Counted from the first letter of the stretch, positions 1-8,684 are shown. The stretch is DNA of 64,000 bases from Leptospirales bacterium (GCA_019694655.1 JAIBBN010000002.1:62001-126000); one strand, 5' to 3'. A program made the numbers and translations. Notes: generated by a model from the letters alone, not told the origin.

Positions 1-765
1 GCGCGGGTTTTTGGCGATGGCGTCTGGATTGTGCCGGGCGTGCGTAGTCTGGATTCCGGCGCCCTGCAAACGATGCTCGAAGCCGCAATTCGCGCCCGAC
101 CCGATGGCGAACGATTGCTGAGTGAATGTCGAATTGCCGTGGCGCCCCAGACCGCATTCCGCGTCCCAGAATCAGGGATTGAGCTCCGCTTGCAGCTTCC
201 GGCGCGCTTGAGCTCCATTGCCGCCGGTCGGATGATCCTTGCTCTGGACGGCCTCAGCGCGGATCCGCACGGAGGAACAAGAACGATATTTCGTAAACAG
301 ATTCCAGTGCAGATATTTCGACGACTGCCCGTAGCGATTGCCGTGCGTGATCTGGCGATAGGCGAACGTCTGCAGGCGCAGGACTATCGCATCGAGCAGC
401 GTGAATTTGAAGCGCTAGAAGATCGCTATCCGGTGGCGAGATTGGACGGAATGCGCGTCATGTCTCCGGTGCGTCAGGGTGCGATGTTAACGGCCTCCAG
501 CATCCAGACTCAGCCTTCGGTACGACGCGGACAGAGTCTCGAGTTGACTTACCAGGCGGACGGACTTGTGCTCCGACTGCGCGGCGCTGCTCTGGAGGAG
601 GGCGAGCCCGGAGATCAGATCCGGGTACGGCCCCTTTTTCCGGCCGCCCGGCGGGCCGATACTGTCTTGAGGGCGCGTATTGTCAGCGAATCATCCGCCG
701 AGGTCGATCTGGCCGCAGAGGAATCCCATGAAGCAAGCGAGCAACCGGCAACTCCTGGCGCTTAG
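1..765 (+). CDS. flgA: Flagellar P-ring assembly chaperone FlgA (5' end outside window)
   Basis: Periplasmic chaperone for assembly of the flagellar P ring from FlgI. The reading frame is open from base 1, and ten codons precede the first internal GTG at position 31, so the true start and signal peptide probably lie upstream of the window. The C-terminal half carries the SAF-like fold typical of FlgA: the segment RLPVAIAVRDLAIGERL, then a run ending VRQGAMLTASSI, then the RRGQSLEL...GEPGDQIRVRPL beta-clip region. It overlaps flgH by 38 bases and is followed by flgI and flgJ, the usual P/L-ring operon order. Family assignment is firm; the length of the missing N-terminus is unknown. Confidence 0.88.
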   Translation, partial: ARVFGDGVWIVPGVRSLDSGALQTMLEAAIRARPDGERLLSECRIAVAPQTAFRVPESGIELRLQLPARLSSIAAGRMILALDGLSADPHGGTRTIFRKQIPVQIFRRLPVAIAVRDLAIGERLQAQDYRIEQREFEALEDRYPVARLDGMRVMSPVRQGAMLTASSIQTQPSVRRGQSLELTYQADGLVLRLRGAALEEGEPGDQIRVRPLFPAARRADTVLRARIVSESSAEVDLAAEESHEASEQPATPGA

Positions 766-1405
766 CGTCGCGACGCTGCTGGCGGCCACCGTGCTGGGCG
801 CCCAATCGCTGTGGCGCGATCAAAACCCTTATAATCCGCGTCAGGATATACGCGACGGCGTGGTGCTGCGCCTGGTCGTAGACGAACCAATCATTCTGGA
901 CTACGAGTACGAAAACACATCTGACCAAAACGTCGTGATCAAGCTGAATCCTGATCAAAAGCTATTCGAATTCTTGCCGCCAGCGGATTCCAACCAGTCG
1001 ATTACCAACAAACGCACCAACCGAGTGCGGGCGCGGAGCCGTCTGAGCTTCCGCATTGCCGTTCAGGCCCAGGGCGATCCCAGCAACGGCGTTGTCAGTT
1101 TCGTCGGCCGAAAGCTGCTCGCCTATGAGAACGGCCGCAGCCGCCAGGAATTACAGATCAGCGGGCGAGTACACGTCAATGATATACACAATGGCAGAAT
1201 GGTACACTCCAATGATGTTGCTGAGTTGCAAATTGTCATGGCTGGCGCCCCGGTTCCGCAGTCGCAGGAATTGCCATTGAAGCAGGCGGAAGCGGCCAAC
1301 GGACAGCCGCCTGGACCAAGCGCTCAAATCAATGAGCAGGAGCGCGCTCGGCTGCTGCTGGATCATCTCAATCGAATTCTGGGAGAAACGGCCAGTGATC
1401 GCTAG
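728..1405 (+). CDS. flgH: Flagellar L-ring protein FlgH
   Basis: Builds the outer-membrane L ring around the flagellar rod. The ATG at 728 is preferred because GAGG lies just upstream and it opens a signal peptide (basic start, hydrophobic LLALSVATLLAATVLGA). FlgH features are SLWRDQNPYNP after the signal, a central VVIKL strand region, and the C-terminal LQISGRVHVNDI...MVHSNDVAELQI, matching the LSGxVRPxDIxxxNxVxSxxVAxxxI pattern of the family. Length is 225 residues. Unlike enteric FlgH there is no cysteine at the end of the signal peptide, so it does not look like a lipoprotein. It overlaps flgA upstream and flgI downstream, so translation is probably coupled. Confidence 0.87.
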   Translation: MKQASNRQLLALSVATLLAATVLGAQSLWRDQNPYNPRQDIRDGVVLRLVVDEPIILDYEYENTSDQNVVIKLNPDQKLFEFLPPADSNQSITNKRTNRVRARSRLSFRIAVQAQGDPSNGVVSFVGRKLLAYENGRSRQELQISGRVHVNDIHNGRMVHSNDVAELQIVMAGAPVPQSQELPLKQAEAANGQPPGPSAQINEQERARLLLDHLNRILGETASDR

Positions 1406-2597
1406 GCGACACAGGATACTCTGGAAGGCAGCGCTGGCCACAGCCGCGCTCTTTGCCGGCGGCCTGCTGGCGCAGGCAGCTCCCAACAGCAGCGTTCCGG
1501 CCGGCGCAGCAGCTGCGCCGGGCGCTGGCGGCGCTGCAGGCGTCGGCGGCGCCGCAACCACTCCGGCCGCTCCGGCATCTGGCGAAGAAGGCGGCGTGCG
1601 CCTGAAAGACCTGGCGCGCATCAGCGGCGTTCGCAGCAACCAGCTGCTTGGCTATGGATTGGTCGTGGGACTCGCCGGTACCGGCGATTCGCGGTCGCGT
1701 TTGGCCGAGGACTCCATACGCAATCTGCTTGGCTCGCTTGGCCAGGAAATGGAACGCAGCGCAGGCAATGCACGCAACATTGCAGCGGTACTGGTCACTG
1801 CGGAGGCGCCTCCCTTCTCGCGTCCCGGCGATCGCATCAATGCTACTGTATCCTCGATAGGCGATGCGCGCTCGTTGCACGGCGGCGTGCTGGTGCAGAC
1901 GCCGCTCTACGCCGGCAACCGCACGATTTACGCCGTCGCCCAGGGCGTGATTACTACCGGCGGTCGTGGCGGCGGTCGCAGCGGCGAGCGCGGCGAGACA
2001 GTTGGACTGCTGCTAAACGGGGCGACCCTTGAACGTGAAATCAATGGCGCTCTCGTCGAAGAGAGCCAATCGCAACCGCCGCTGCGCCGCGTCCGCATTT
2101 CTCTGAATAGTTTTGATTTCAGCACGCTGCAGGCGGTCCGGGATGCCCTGCAACGCGAGATGCCCGAGGCGCGTACCGAAGCAGAGGGCGGTTCGCTACT
2201 GGTAACTTTGCCGGAGAATGCCGATGCCGTCAGCTTCATTGCGCGCATGGAACAGGTACGCATTCTGCCAAATTCCAGAGCGCGCGTTATCATCAATGAG
2301 CGCAGCGGCGTCATCGTAATGGGCGGCGACCTGCGCATCGATCCGGTTTCGGTATCGCGCGGCGGGATGGAACTGATTCTTACCCCGCGACTGGCGGATG
2401 CGCGCATGGGCATCTATGTTCAAGGCGGCCAGCAGCAACAGCAGTCGGAGCAGACCACCCAACAGCTGAGCGGAACAAGCGTTGAAGAAATCGTCAAGGC
2501 CTTGAATGCACTGGGCGCATCAGTGAGGGACATCATTGCCATCCTCGAAGCGCTGCGCGACTCGGGCGCCCTGCATGCCGACATCGTAGTCATTTGA
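1395..2597 (+). CDS. flgI: Flagellar P-ring protein FlgI
   Basis: Periplasmic P-ring subunit. The GTG at 1395 overlaps the end of flgH by 11 bases, has GGGAG about ten bases upstream, and starts a good signal peptide (IARRHRILWKAALATAALFAGGLLAQA). The mature FlgI core begins VRLKDLARISGVRSNQLLGYGLVVGL, a family hallmark, and ends SVRDIIAILEALRDSGALHADIVVI. Between signal and core lies an unusual linker of roughly 40 residues made almost only of Ala, Gly and Pro. A short Gln-rich stretch (QGGQQQQQSEQ) occurs near residue 355, in a place that is variable in the family. It forms one transcription unit with flgA, flgH and flgJ. Confidence 0.95.
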   Translation: MIARRHRILWKAALATAALFAGGLLAQAAPNSSVPAGAAAAPGAGGAAGVGGAATTPAAPASGEEGGVRLKDLARISGVRSNQLLGYGLVVGLAGTGDSRSRLAEDSIRNLLGSLGQEMERSAGNARNIAAVLVTAEAPPFSRPGDRINATVSSIGDARSLHGGVLVQTPLYAGNRTIYAVAQGVITTGGRGGGRSGERGETVGLLLNGATLEREINGALVEESQSQPPLRRVRISLNSFDFSTLQAVRDALQREMPEARTEAEGGSLLVTLPENADAVSFIARMEQVRILPNSRARVIINERSGVIVMGGDLRIDPVSVSRGGMELILTPRLADARMGIYVQGGQQQQQSEQTTQQLSGTSVEEIVKALNALGASVRDIIAILEALRDSGALHADIVVI

Positions 2598-2710
2598 CCA
2601 GGACACGGCGTCCGATTGAGCCCGGCCGCTCGCGCCGCGCTTTCCAGGCGCAGCGGACATAATCCGCTCATTCTTTTGCGGCCCTGACCGATAGGCATAG
2701 AGAGGATCCT

Positions 2711-3292
2711 GTGGAAAGCGGAATAGGCCCAATTGTATCATCCGGTCTTGCCGCGGGCGCGCCGGAGCGCGAGCGCCTGCGGCGTCTGCAGGGGCCGCCG
2801 GGAAGGGCAGCCGAGGGCTCTGGCGAGGAATTCCAGCAGATGTTTCCCGGCCTCGCCGGCGGTCGACCTCACAGCGAGCCATCCCCTGCGGCTCCGTCGT
2901 CGCCATCGTTGCCCGCAGCGCAGCGGCCCTTGAGCAGCGCTCAGATTCGCCAGGAGATTGCCGTTGATCCGGAGCGGCAGCGCCTCTACAAGGCAGCGCA
3001 GGACTTTCAGTCGTTGTTCGTAAAGCAGATGCTGGATGCCATGCGCAAGAACCTGGACCGTCAGAGCGATCCGCTTTATGGCGGGATGCGCCAGGACATA
3101 TTCGAAGACATGCTCTACGACCAGTACTCTCGCCTGCTGTCGACCAACAGCAGCTTCGATCTGGCCGATCAGATCTACCGGCAGATGAGCCCAGCGCTTG
3201 GTCCCTTGCGCAGCGGCGCGCGCGACTACGAACGAAATCTGCCGGGCATTTCCACAAGTGAACGCTTCCGCCAGGATGACTGGCGGCCGTGA
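2711..3292 (+). CDS. flgJ: FlgJ-type flagellar rod-binding protein without muramidase domain
   Basis: Rod-binding (FlgJ N-terminal) protein that caps or scaffolds the growing flagellar rod. The GTG start at 2711 follows AGAGGATCCT. Residues 1-80 are low-complexity, rich in Pro, Ala and Ser. Residues about 85-165 hold the rod-binding domain: a KAAQDFQSLFVKQMLDAMRKN helix, then GGMRQDIFEDMLYDQYSRLLS and FDLADQIYRQM. The peptidoglycan-hydrolase domain of enteric FlgJ is absent, as is common outside gammaproteobacteria, so a separate hydrolase must open the wall. It lies 113 bases after flgI, with no gene or clear signal between them. Confidence 0.85.
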   Translation: MESGIGPIVSSGLAAGAPERERLRRLQGPPGRAAEGSGEEFQQMFPGLAGGRPHSEPSPAAPSSPSLPAAQRPLSSAQIRQEIAVDPERQRLYKAAQDFQSLFVKQMLDAMRKNLDRQSDPLYGGMRQDIFEDMLYDQYSRLLSTNSSFDLADQIYRQMSPALGPLRSGARDYERNLPGISTSERFRQDDWRP

Positions 3293-3325
3293 TGCGAGCG
3301 GATTGGATCCGCGGCGGCCAGCTAA

Positions 3326-4147
3326 CTACTGGAAGGAGTTCTCGGTTCCGGGGAATTGACCGGTGCGAACCTCGTCGGCATAGCGTCGCAATGCGTCTTG
3401 AATCAGCGCCCCCGCCTCCAAATAGCGACGACTGTGTCGGGTGTGAAAGTCCGGATCAAGGGCCAGCATATCTTGCAAGACCAGCACCTGTCCGCTGCAG
3501 TGCGGGCCGGCGCCGATTCCAATAGTTGGAATATCTAAAGCTTCTGTAATCTCGCGCGCTGCATCGCGCGCAATGAGCTCCAGAACCAGAGCAAAGGCGC
3601 CTGCGGACTGCAAGGCGCGCGCCTCCTCGACCAAACGGCTGCGTTCTTCGGCGCTTCGGCCCTGCACGCGGTAGCCGCCGAGGGTCAGAAAACTCTGCGG
3701 CGTAAGTCCGATATGCCCGATGACCGGAATGCCTGTGATAATACAACGCTCTACAACGCGCAAAGTTTGTTTTGCGGCGCCCTCCAGCTTGATTGCGCTG
3801 GCTTCGCTTTCTTGCAGGATGCGGACAGCATTGCTCACTCCCTTGCGCGTTCCGGTCTGATAGCTGCCAAAGGGCATGTCCGCAATGACAAATAGCTCCG
3901 GCGCGCCGCGTCGAACCATAGCGCTGTGATAGATGATTTGATCGACAGTAACTGGCAAGGTGCTGCGTCGTCCCTGGACGGTCATACCCAGCGTGTCGCC
4001 AACCAGCACGGCATCGACGCCGCTGGCCGCCGCCAGTTTTGCCATGGCCGCATCGTAACAGGTGATAATGCTGATGGGGATTTTCTGCTTCCGGCGTTCG
4101 CGCCAATGGTGCGGATATTTCAGGGGACGATGATCTTGTGCTTCCAT
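3326..4147 (-). CDS. panB: 3-methyl-2-oxobutanoate hydroxymethyltransferase
   Basis: Transfers a hydroxymethyl group from 5,10-methylene-THF to 2-oxoisovalerate, giving ketopantoate, the first step of pantothenate (and so CoA) synthesis; cytosolic. At 273 residues it has normal length. PanB hallmarks: ITCYDAAMAKLAAASGVDAVLVGDTLGM near the N-terminus, the DMPFGSYQTG stretch, AIKLEGA, PVIGHIGLTPQS, LELIARDAAREITEALDIPTIGIGAGPHCSGQVLVLQDML. Metal- and substrate-binding Asp and Lys positions are present. It lies 42 bases downstream of a same-strand secreted-protein gene. Confidence is high because the motifs run through the whole chain. Confidence 0.97.
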   Translation of the reverse strand: MEAQDHRPLKYPHHWRERRKQKIPISIITCYDAAMAKLAAASGVDAVLVGDTLGMTVQGRRSTLPVTVDQIIYHSAMVRRGAPELFVIADMPFGSYQTGTRKGVSNAVRILQESEASAIKLEGAAKQTLRVVERCIITGIPVIGHIGLTPQSFLTLGGYRVQGRSAEERSRLVEEARALQSAGAFALVLELIARDAAREITEALDIPTIGIGAGPHCSGQVLVLQDMLALDPDFHTRHSRRYLEAGALIQDALRRYADEVRTGQFPGTENSFQ

Positions 4148-4189
4148 AGTTTGCGCTCCCTGCCTGTTGGCGACCTGCCTGCCGCGTCT

Positions 4190-4876
4190 TCAGCGCCAGA
4201 CAAACGTTTTCCCGTCCGGACCGCGATCGATATAGCGCAGCTCGGCGATGGCAATGGGCCGCTGCGCGTCTCTTGCCGGATAGATGCTCTCAACCGTTAG
4301 CTTGGCGATAATGTAGTTCATATGCTGCGGCCATGCGGTCGAAGGCGAGGGCAGGGGAACGCCCTCAAGGTCGATGCGCTGGGCGCCAGGCCGATCCTCA
4401 AGTTCGACGCTGCGCTCGAAAACCGGCTCAGCCTGCGGTATAATGTACTCCTGATCTATGTTATTGGCGCGCCGCCAGAGGATTTGCAGGCGTATCCGAC
4501 GCGGTCTGGCATAGCTGCGGAATAAATGGATATCGCAGTCTGTGCAGGCGCCCGAATAGATTTCAAGGCTTGTACTGCGACGAACCTGTGGTGTGGCGGT
4601 AGAGGGCCAGTGGCTCAGCGCCAGATCGATCAGCAACCAGTTGCCTTCCGGATGGCGGCAATCGAGTTCAAGCAACGCGGGGCTTTGTAGATCATCGTCC
4701 AGCAGGCGCGCCGGACGTCCATCGTGTCCCATTCCATCGTTCGCCGAGCAGGCCGCCAGTACGATGCGTCCGTTGCGCAGCGTAGCGCCGGGGAGCGTAT
4801 CGCCCGGGTCCAGGGCCTCCCAGAGCGAGAGCGCCACAAGCAGCGCGGGGATCAGGAGCGCCAGAGCGCGGTGCAT
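4190..4876 (-). CDS. Exported protein with discoidin-like beta-sandwich features, function unknown
   Basis: I do not recognise a named family. The ATG at 4876 is chosen because it begins a signal peptide or anchor (RALALLIPALLVALSLWEALD) and avoids overlap with the divergent gene at 4968; an in-frame ATG at 4969 would extend it by 31 residues. The body has several aromatic-rich strands (LLELDCRHPEGNWLLIDLALSHW, FRSYARPRRIRLQILWRR, IAKLTVESIYPA, IAIAELRYIDRG). These resemble the beta-sandwich glycan-binding domains found in spirochaete envelope proteins (F5/8- or NADase-type). About 228 residues. It may be cotranscribed with panB 42 bases downstream. Function cannot be inferred from the neighbours. 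Confidence 0.6.
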   Translation of the reverse strand: MHRALALLIPALLVALSLWEALDPGDTLPGATLRNGRIVLAACSANDGMGHDGRPARLLDDDLQSPALLELDCRHPEGNWLLIDLALSHWPSTATPQVRRSTSLEIYSGACTDCDIHLFRSYARPRRIRLQILWRRANNIDQEYIIPQAEPVFERSVELEDRPGAQRIDLEGVPLPSPSTAWPQHMNYIIAKLTVESIYPARDAQRPIAIAELRYIDRGPDGKTFVWR

Positions 4877-4967
4877 TCGGTCATTGGAATCGGCCGGCGG
4901 TCGCCTGGCAAGTCCGCCCGCGCAAAAATGCTTCGCCGGGCGGCCACTGCCGTTGCGCTCTGTCGCC

Positions 4968-5783
4968 ATGCGAGTCCTGGCGCTGGGCGCAGGCTATACG
5001 GCGATGCATCTGCTGCGCCATTTTCCGACCGTCGATACGCTGCTGCTCAGCCGGCGCAGTGAAGAGCTGCGCGCTGACGGCCTGCCGCTCTGGAATCCAA
5101 CAGATGATGCGCAGCCCTGGGACGCAATACTGGACACAGTGCCGGCGCTGATCAGCGACGGCGGCTTAGGCCAGCATCCCTGGCGCGAAGCGATCGATTC
5201 CATTCTGGAGCGCCAGCCGTCGACTCCGCTGATTCACATCAGTTCGACTTCTGTTCTGGGAGGCGCCAGGCGGCCGGCGGCTGATCCGCCGGAGCAGTTT
5301 GATGAATTCCACAGGCCGGCGCCGGATGAAGAACGCGGCCTGTTGCGACTGGAGCTGGAGCAAGCAATGCGGACGCGCTACCCACAGCTTCGGATTTTGC
5401 GCGCGGCGGGAATCTATGGGCCGGGACGTTCGGTAGCCGATCAGTTCCTGCGCGGCGACCTGCGTCGACTGGAAGCCGGAAATGTCATCGTTTCCAGAAT
5501 CCACGTACATGATCTGTGTCGACTTGCGCTGGCATGGATTGGTCTATCCCGGCAGCGCCCGGACTTGCGTTTGATTCATGCCGTCGATTGCCGTCCCTGC
5601 AGCAATCGCGAACTCTTCGAGTTTCTGGAGCGTGCGCTTCCGCTTGAGCTGCCCGATGGACCCTGGCGCCACGCGGCGGCAAGCGGGCGTGCGGTCGTCA
5701 GCCGCTACAGAGATGAAGCGCTGCCAGGCGGTCTGTGCTATCCGGATTACCGCAGCGGCATGCTTGCTTCCGTCTTACGGTAG
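4968..5783 (+). CDS. NAD(P)-dependent epimerase/dehydratase-like protein (atypical SDR, YeeZ-like)
   Basis: A Rossmann-fold protein of the extended/atypical short-chain dehydrogenase group. The start at 4968 gives MRVLALGAGYTAMHLLRHF, with the dinucleotide-binding GxGYxxxxL loop at once. A Thr/Ser segment follows at HISSTSVLGG, and LRILRAAGIYGPGRS is the typical IxRxxGIYGPGR strand of the family. Later comes a C-terminal substrate domain with SRIHVHDLCRLALAW and HAVDCRPCSNRELFEFL. The usual YxxxK catalytic pair is not obvious, which is common in YeeZ-like proteins. Length is 271 residues. Its last 37 bases overlap the 3' end of queF on the other strand. Confidence 0.75.
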   Translation: MRVLALGAGYTAMHLLRHFPTVDTLLLSRRSEELRADGLPLWNPTDDAQPWDAILDTVPALISDGGLGQHPWREAIDSILERQPSTPLIHISSTSVLGGARRPAADPPEQFDEFHRPAPDEERGLLRLELEQAMRTRYPQLRILRAAGIYGPGRSVADQFLRGDLRRLEAGNVIVSRIHVHDLCRLALAWIGLSRQRPDLRLIHAVDCRPCSNRELFEFLERALPLELPDGPWRHAAASGRAVVSRYRDEALPGGLCYPDYRSGMLASVLR

Positions 5784-6166
5784 ATTGCACTGACTCGCGT
5801 TTTGATCCCGCCGCGCACATTGTAATCAGCGCGGATGCGCAGGGAGCGAGGCGCGGCGCAGCGGACCAGATCATCCAGGCTGCGATTAACTACATTCTCA
5901 TGAAATATGCCGATGTTGCGAAATGCGCCGAAGTATTCCTTGAGACTCTTCAACTCCAGGCACCACTGGTCAGGAACGTAGCGCAGGTAGATGACGCCAA
6001 AGTCCGGAAGGGATGTCTTCGGGCAGATTGCAGTGAACTCCGGAATTTCGAGGTCAATGGCATATTCTCGATCAGCATAGATGTTACGAAAGACCTCAAT
6101 GTCAGGCAGCCGCAAGGCGCGGATGTGATCCTGTCGTTCGTCGTATTCCGATTTCTGTTCGCTCAC
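5747..6166 (-). CDS. queF: NADPH-dependent preQ0 reductase QueF
   Basis: Reduces the nitrile 7-cyano-7-deazaguanine (preQ0) to preQ1 in queuosine tRNA modification. It belongs to the short (Bacillus-type) class, 139 residues. The catalytic Cys48 lies in TAICPKTSLPDF, with Asp55 next to it. The QueF signature ELKSLKEY spans residues 71-78, and the conserved FHENVVN (His89, Glu90) follows. It converges with the SDR-like gene and overlaps it by 37 bases. No other clear queuosine gene lies beside it; a QueD-like gene sits 10 kb away and lacks its own catalytic cysteine. Confidence 0.95.
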   Translation of the reverse strand: MSEQKSEYDERQDHIRALRLPDIEVFRNIYADREYAIDLEIPEFTAICPKTSLPDFGVIYLRYVPDQWCLELKSLKEYFGAFRNIGIFHENVVNRSLDDLVRCAAPRSLRIRADYNVRGGIKTRVSAIYRKTEASMPLR

Positions 6167-6204
6167 TGATTGACTCCGCTCGATGTCACCGCTCTGCAGA
6201 CATG

Positions 6205-6239
6205 AAAAAACCCGGAGGCGCAGGACGCACTCCGGGTTT
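6205..6239 (-). terminator. Rho-independent terminator of the phasin-like gene
   Basis: A perfect 10-bp inverted repeat (AAACCCGGAG at 6208-6217 and CTCCGGGTTT at 6230-6239) encloses a 12-base loop. Read on the minus strand the stem is followed by a run of six T (6210-6205). It lies 25 bases beyond the stop codon of the phasin-like gene and before queF, so it ends that transcript. Confidence 0.88.
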
Positions 6240-6263
6240 CCGAAATTCGCTGCTACAGACGAA

Positions 6264-6647
6264 TCAGGCCGGGCGAGCGCCGCTGGTCTTCTCTTTGATT
6301 ACGCGCTGCAGTTCTTCGATCTTGTCCTTGAGTTCATTCAGGCGATCTTCGGGAACAACTGCTTTGATTTGTTCAACAACTTTGCCGTAGAGTTGTTCCA
6401 GCTGCTTGACTGCGTCGCCATAGGCGCCGCCAGCTTTGCTGCTAAGATCATTGGCCTGGGTGACTACGTCATTGAGAGCGGAGCGCAGTTTTACGGCCGG
6501 TTCGCTGGTGTCAGCGGCGCCTTTTTCTTTCAGCTGGTCAAAGGTGCGCTGAACTTCTTTCACAGCATTGTTCACGGAGTCTTCGCCAGAGCGAAACAAT
6601 GCAATGCCGGCATTCAATACATCGTGCAGAACTTTATCCATGGTCAT
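6264..6647 (-). CDS. Phasin-like helical protein
   Basis: A 127-residue, almost wholly helical acidic/basic protein resembling the phasin / PHA-granule-associated superfamily. It has an N-terminal amphipathic segment (MDKVLHDVLNAGIALF) followed by heptad-rich helices (VNNAVKEVQRTFDQLKEKG, VKQLEQLYGKVVEQI, LNELKDKIEELQRVIKEK). The start at 6647 is set by AAGG eight bases upstream; an ATG two codons later is an alternative. It forms its own transcription unit, ending at a strong terminator. No polyhydroxyalkanoate synthase is in the window, so a granule role is not supported by context; it could equally be a coiled-coil stress or surface-associated protein. Confidence 0.65.
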   Translation of the reverse strand: MTMDKVLHDVLNAGIALFRSGEDSVNNAVKEVQRTFDQLKEKGAADTSEPAVKLRSALNDVVTQANDLSSKAGGAYGDAVKQLEQLYGKVVEQIKAVVPEDRLNELKDKIEELQRVIKEKTSGARPA

Positions 6648-6777
6648 CGGGTACCTTCCCTGGGTTTTTGCGTTGCACCAAGTTTTTGTGCGGCGCAACA
6701 TCGGTCAATCCTTTTTGATCGACCGTAGCGAAAAAGGCGACGGGCCCTGTGGCGCGGCAAGCAAAAAGACCGGGCCT

Positions 6778-7737
6778 TTAGTTCCCTGCTTCTGGTGCAG
6801 CGCCCGTCAGTCCGGCTAAAGCCGGTTCGCCTTCCGGCTGGCTTCGGACGCCTTCTTCCAGGGCGCGGTCCTGCCAGGCTTCCTCCAGCCAATCGCATAG
6901 ATCGTTGAGGGCCCGGTCTCTAACATCGGGCAGTTCGTGGAAGCTTTCGTGGCGGCCCTCGGGATAGAGGCACAGCCGTCGATGTTCCGAACTGATTTGC
7001 TCATAGAAGAGACGCGAAGCGCTGGAGTCTGTAATGGGGTCGGCCTCGCCATGTTGCACCAGGCAGGGAATGCGCAGCCGGGGAGCGGAGGCCAGAGCGG
7101 CTCGGCCGCCGTCGATCAGGCCCAGCGCCAGGCGCACAGAAATGCGATCGTGGACCAGGGCATCGCCGCGGTAGCGGGCAACCTGCAGACGATCGCGACT
7201 GATGCCTTCCGTGGGCAGCCCGCTGGCCAGGGCAAGATCGGGGCGCAACAGGTAGAGCGCCCTTGCTACATTTTCCTTGAGGCGCTGGATTGTGGATAGA
7301 TGGGGGCGAAAGGCGGGCGCGCTCAGACAGAGTCGCTGCAGATGCCACTGGTTGGAGCGGCTCAAAGCAAAAGCCGCCGCGATCAGTCCGCCCATGGAGT
7401 GCCCGAGGAGCACCGGGCGGCGAAGCCCAAGTTCATCGTTCAAGAACTGCAGAAAATTGTCCAGGTCGTCGACCAGCGCCTGAAGGGCGGGAGCATCGCC
7501 GCGCGGACCCGGCGACAAACCGTGGCCGCGTGCGTCAAAGCTGAAGACATTGCACTGGCTCTCGCGCGCAGCTTCCAGAACTGTTTCATAGCGGCCGCAA
7601 TGTTCTCCAAGACCGTGATGGATTACCAGACTGCGCCAGATGGGCGCGTTGCGCAGCATCCAGGCGCGCCATTCAAGCGCCAGACCATCGACTGTCCGAA
7701 AGCGACCGCGAACCTCGCGCACTGCGCCTGCATTCAT
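6778..7737 (-). CDS. Alpha/beta hydrolase, monoacylglycerol-lipase-like
   Basis: Serine hydrolase of the monoglyceride lipase / lysophospholipase (Hydrolase_4) family. The HG oxyanion region is SLVIHHGLGEHCGRY, followed by FSFDARGHGLSPGPRG, typical of this subfamily. The nucleophile elbow is LLGHSMGG, with the catalytic Ser. The acid lies in LVQHGEADPITDSSA and the His in YPEGRHESFHEL. The ATG at 7737 is preferred; an upstream ATG at 7824 would leave only six bases to the divergent lipoprotein gene. About 319 residues. The last 30 residues beyond the fold are Glu/Ala/Pro-rich. Substrate is not determined; acylglycerol hydrolysis is a family-based inference. Confidence 0.85.
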   Translation of the reverse strand: MNAGAVREVRGRFRTVDGLALEWRAWMLRNAPIWRSLVIHHGLGEHCGRYETVLEAARESQCNVFSFDARGHGLSPGPRGDAPALQALVDDLDNFLQFLNDELGLRRPVLLGHSMGGLIAAAFALSRSNQWHLQRLCLSAPAFRPHLSTIQRLKENVARALYLLRPDLALASGLPTEGISRDRLQVARYRGDALVHDRISVRLALGLIDGGRAALASAPRLRIPCLVQHGEADPITDSSASRLFYEQISSEHRRLCLYPEGRHESFHELPDVRDRALNDLCDWLEEAWQDRALEEGVRSQPEGEPALAGLTGAAPEAGN

Positions 7738-7830
7738 GGGAATACCTGGTGCGACGCTCTGGCCGCTAATGGAAGCAAAAATCAGCGGGAGCGGCTTTAC
7801 GGGCGGCAGGCTGTAATAGATCAAGACCCA

Positions 7831-8676
7831 ATGGTCCTGCGATTTCGCGCCGGTTTCGGCTTACTCATTCTGGCTCTACTGACCGCGGCTCAATGCCGAC
7901 TGCAACTTGCCGGCGAGCGAAGCTCCTCCAGGGTATCGCTGGAAGGCCTGTGGTATTCGCCACAGCTACTGGAGGGCGAATCCGGCGCCTTGCTCTATAT
8001 CAAGTGGCCCGGCGGCGATGATCGACCCTACCAGTTTACGTTGTTGGAACTGACCTATCGGGACCTGACGATCAGCGGCCGGCGTATCTACTTTCAGAAG
8101 CGAGAAGGACTTGGCGATACTTCAGCCAGCGAACTGCTGCTGGAGCAGCGGCGCTTTACAGCCGGCTACTACCAATCAGAGGAGGCCGAATCCTACCAGG
8201 CCGGCAAGCTGCAGGCCGTTTTGGTGGAGCGCTCTTTTGAAAACTCAACAACGCCTGATCTTTTGCAGATTTCTGAAAATGGATCGGAGCTGAAGGGCGA
8301 GGTCTATCATTTTGTGCGGGCTACGGGCCCCAGCGCCGAGCCTTCCGCCGGCCTCGTGCTATCATCGCAGGGCGATGCTCTTTTTGGCATTTGCTTTGAC
8401 CCGGCGCTTGCGGCGGTGGCCGCGCAGCGCGAAGTCTTTGTTAACCAGCAACGCCAGGGCCGGGTGCGCATTGCGGCGATCCGCGATTTCTGGTTTGATG
8501 CCAGAGGCGCTACGGCGCCGCCCGGCGCAGCCCTGCTGATGCCTGGCTGGCGGCCGGGCCGAAATAGCGTGCGTCGGATGACCCGCGAAGAGGCGCTGCG
8601 CAGATTGCAGCGTGGCGAGACGCTCAGCCGCGAGGAAATGATTCGCGCCCTGGGTAGCGATGGGTCGCGGCGCTAG
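7831..8676 (+). CDS. Putative lipoprotein, function unknown
   Basis: The ATG at 7831 opens a lipoprotein signal peptide (VLRFRAGFGLLILALLTAAQC) with Cys22 as the likely lipidated residue; TAAQC is a relaxed, spirochaete-like lipobox. The mature part has many short beta strands (LEGLWYSPQLLEG, SGALLYIKWPGG, FTLLELTYRDLTISGRRIYF) and a basic helical tail (MTREEALRRLQRGETLSREEMIRALG). No catalytic motif is recognisable. The gene is divergent from the hydrolase and convergent with pyrB, with eight bases between stops. Expected location is the periplasmic or outer face of a membrane. Confidence 0.7.
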   Translation: MVLRFRAGFGLLILALLTAAQCRLQLAGERSSSRVSLEGLWYSPQLLEGESGALLYIKWPGGDDRPYQFTLLELTYRDLTISGRRIYFQKREGLGDTSASELLLEQRRFTAGYYQSEEAESYQAGKLQAVLVERSFENSTTPDLLQISENGSELKGEVYHFVRATGPSAEPSAGLVLSSQGDALFGICFDPALAAVAAQREVFVNQQRQGRVRIAAIRDFWFDARGATAPPGAALLMPGWRPGRNSVRRMTREEALRRLQRGETLSREEMIRALGSDGSRR

Positions 8677-8684
8677 AAGATCCC

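Noticed and set aside
6648-6777. Terminator between the hydrolase and phasin-like genes
   Set aside because: GGCCC/GGGCC elements are present but do not form a convincing stem with a T-run on either strand.
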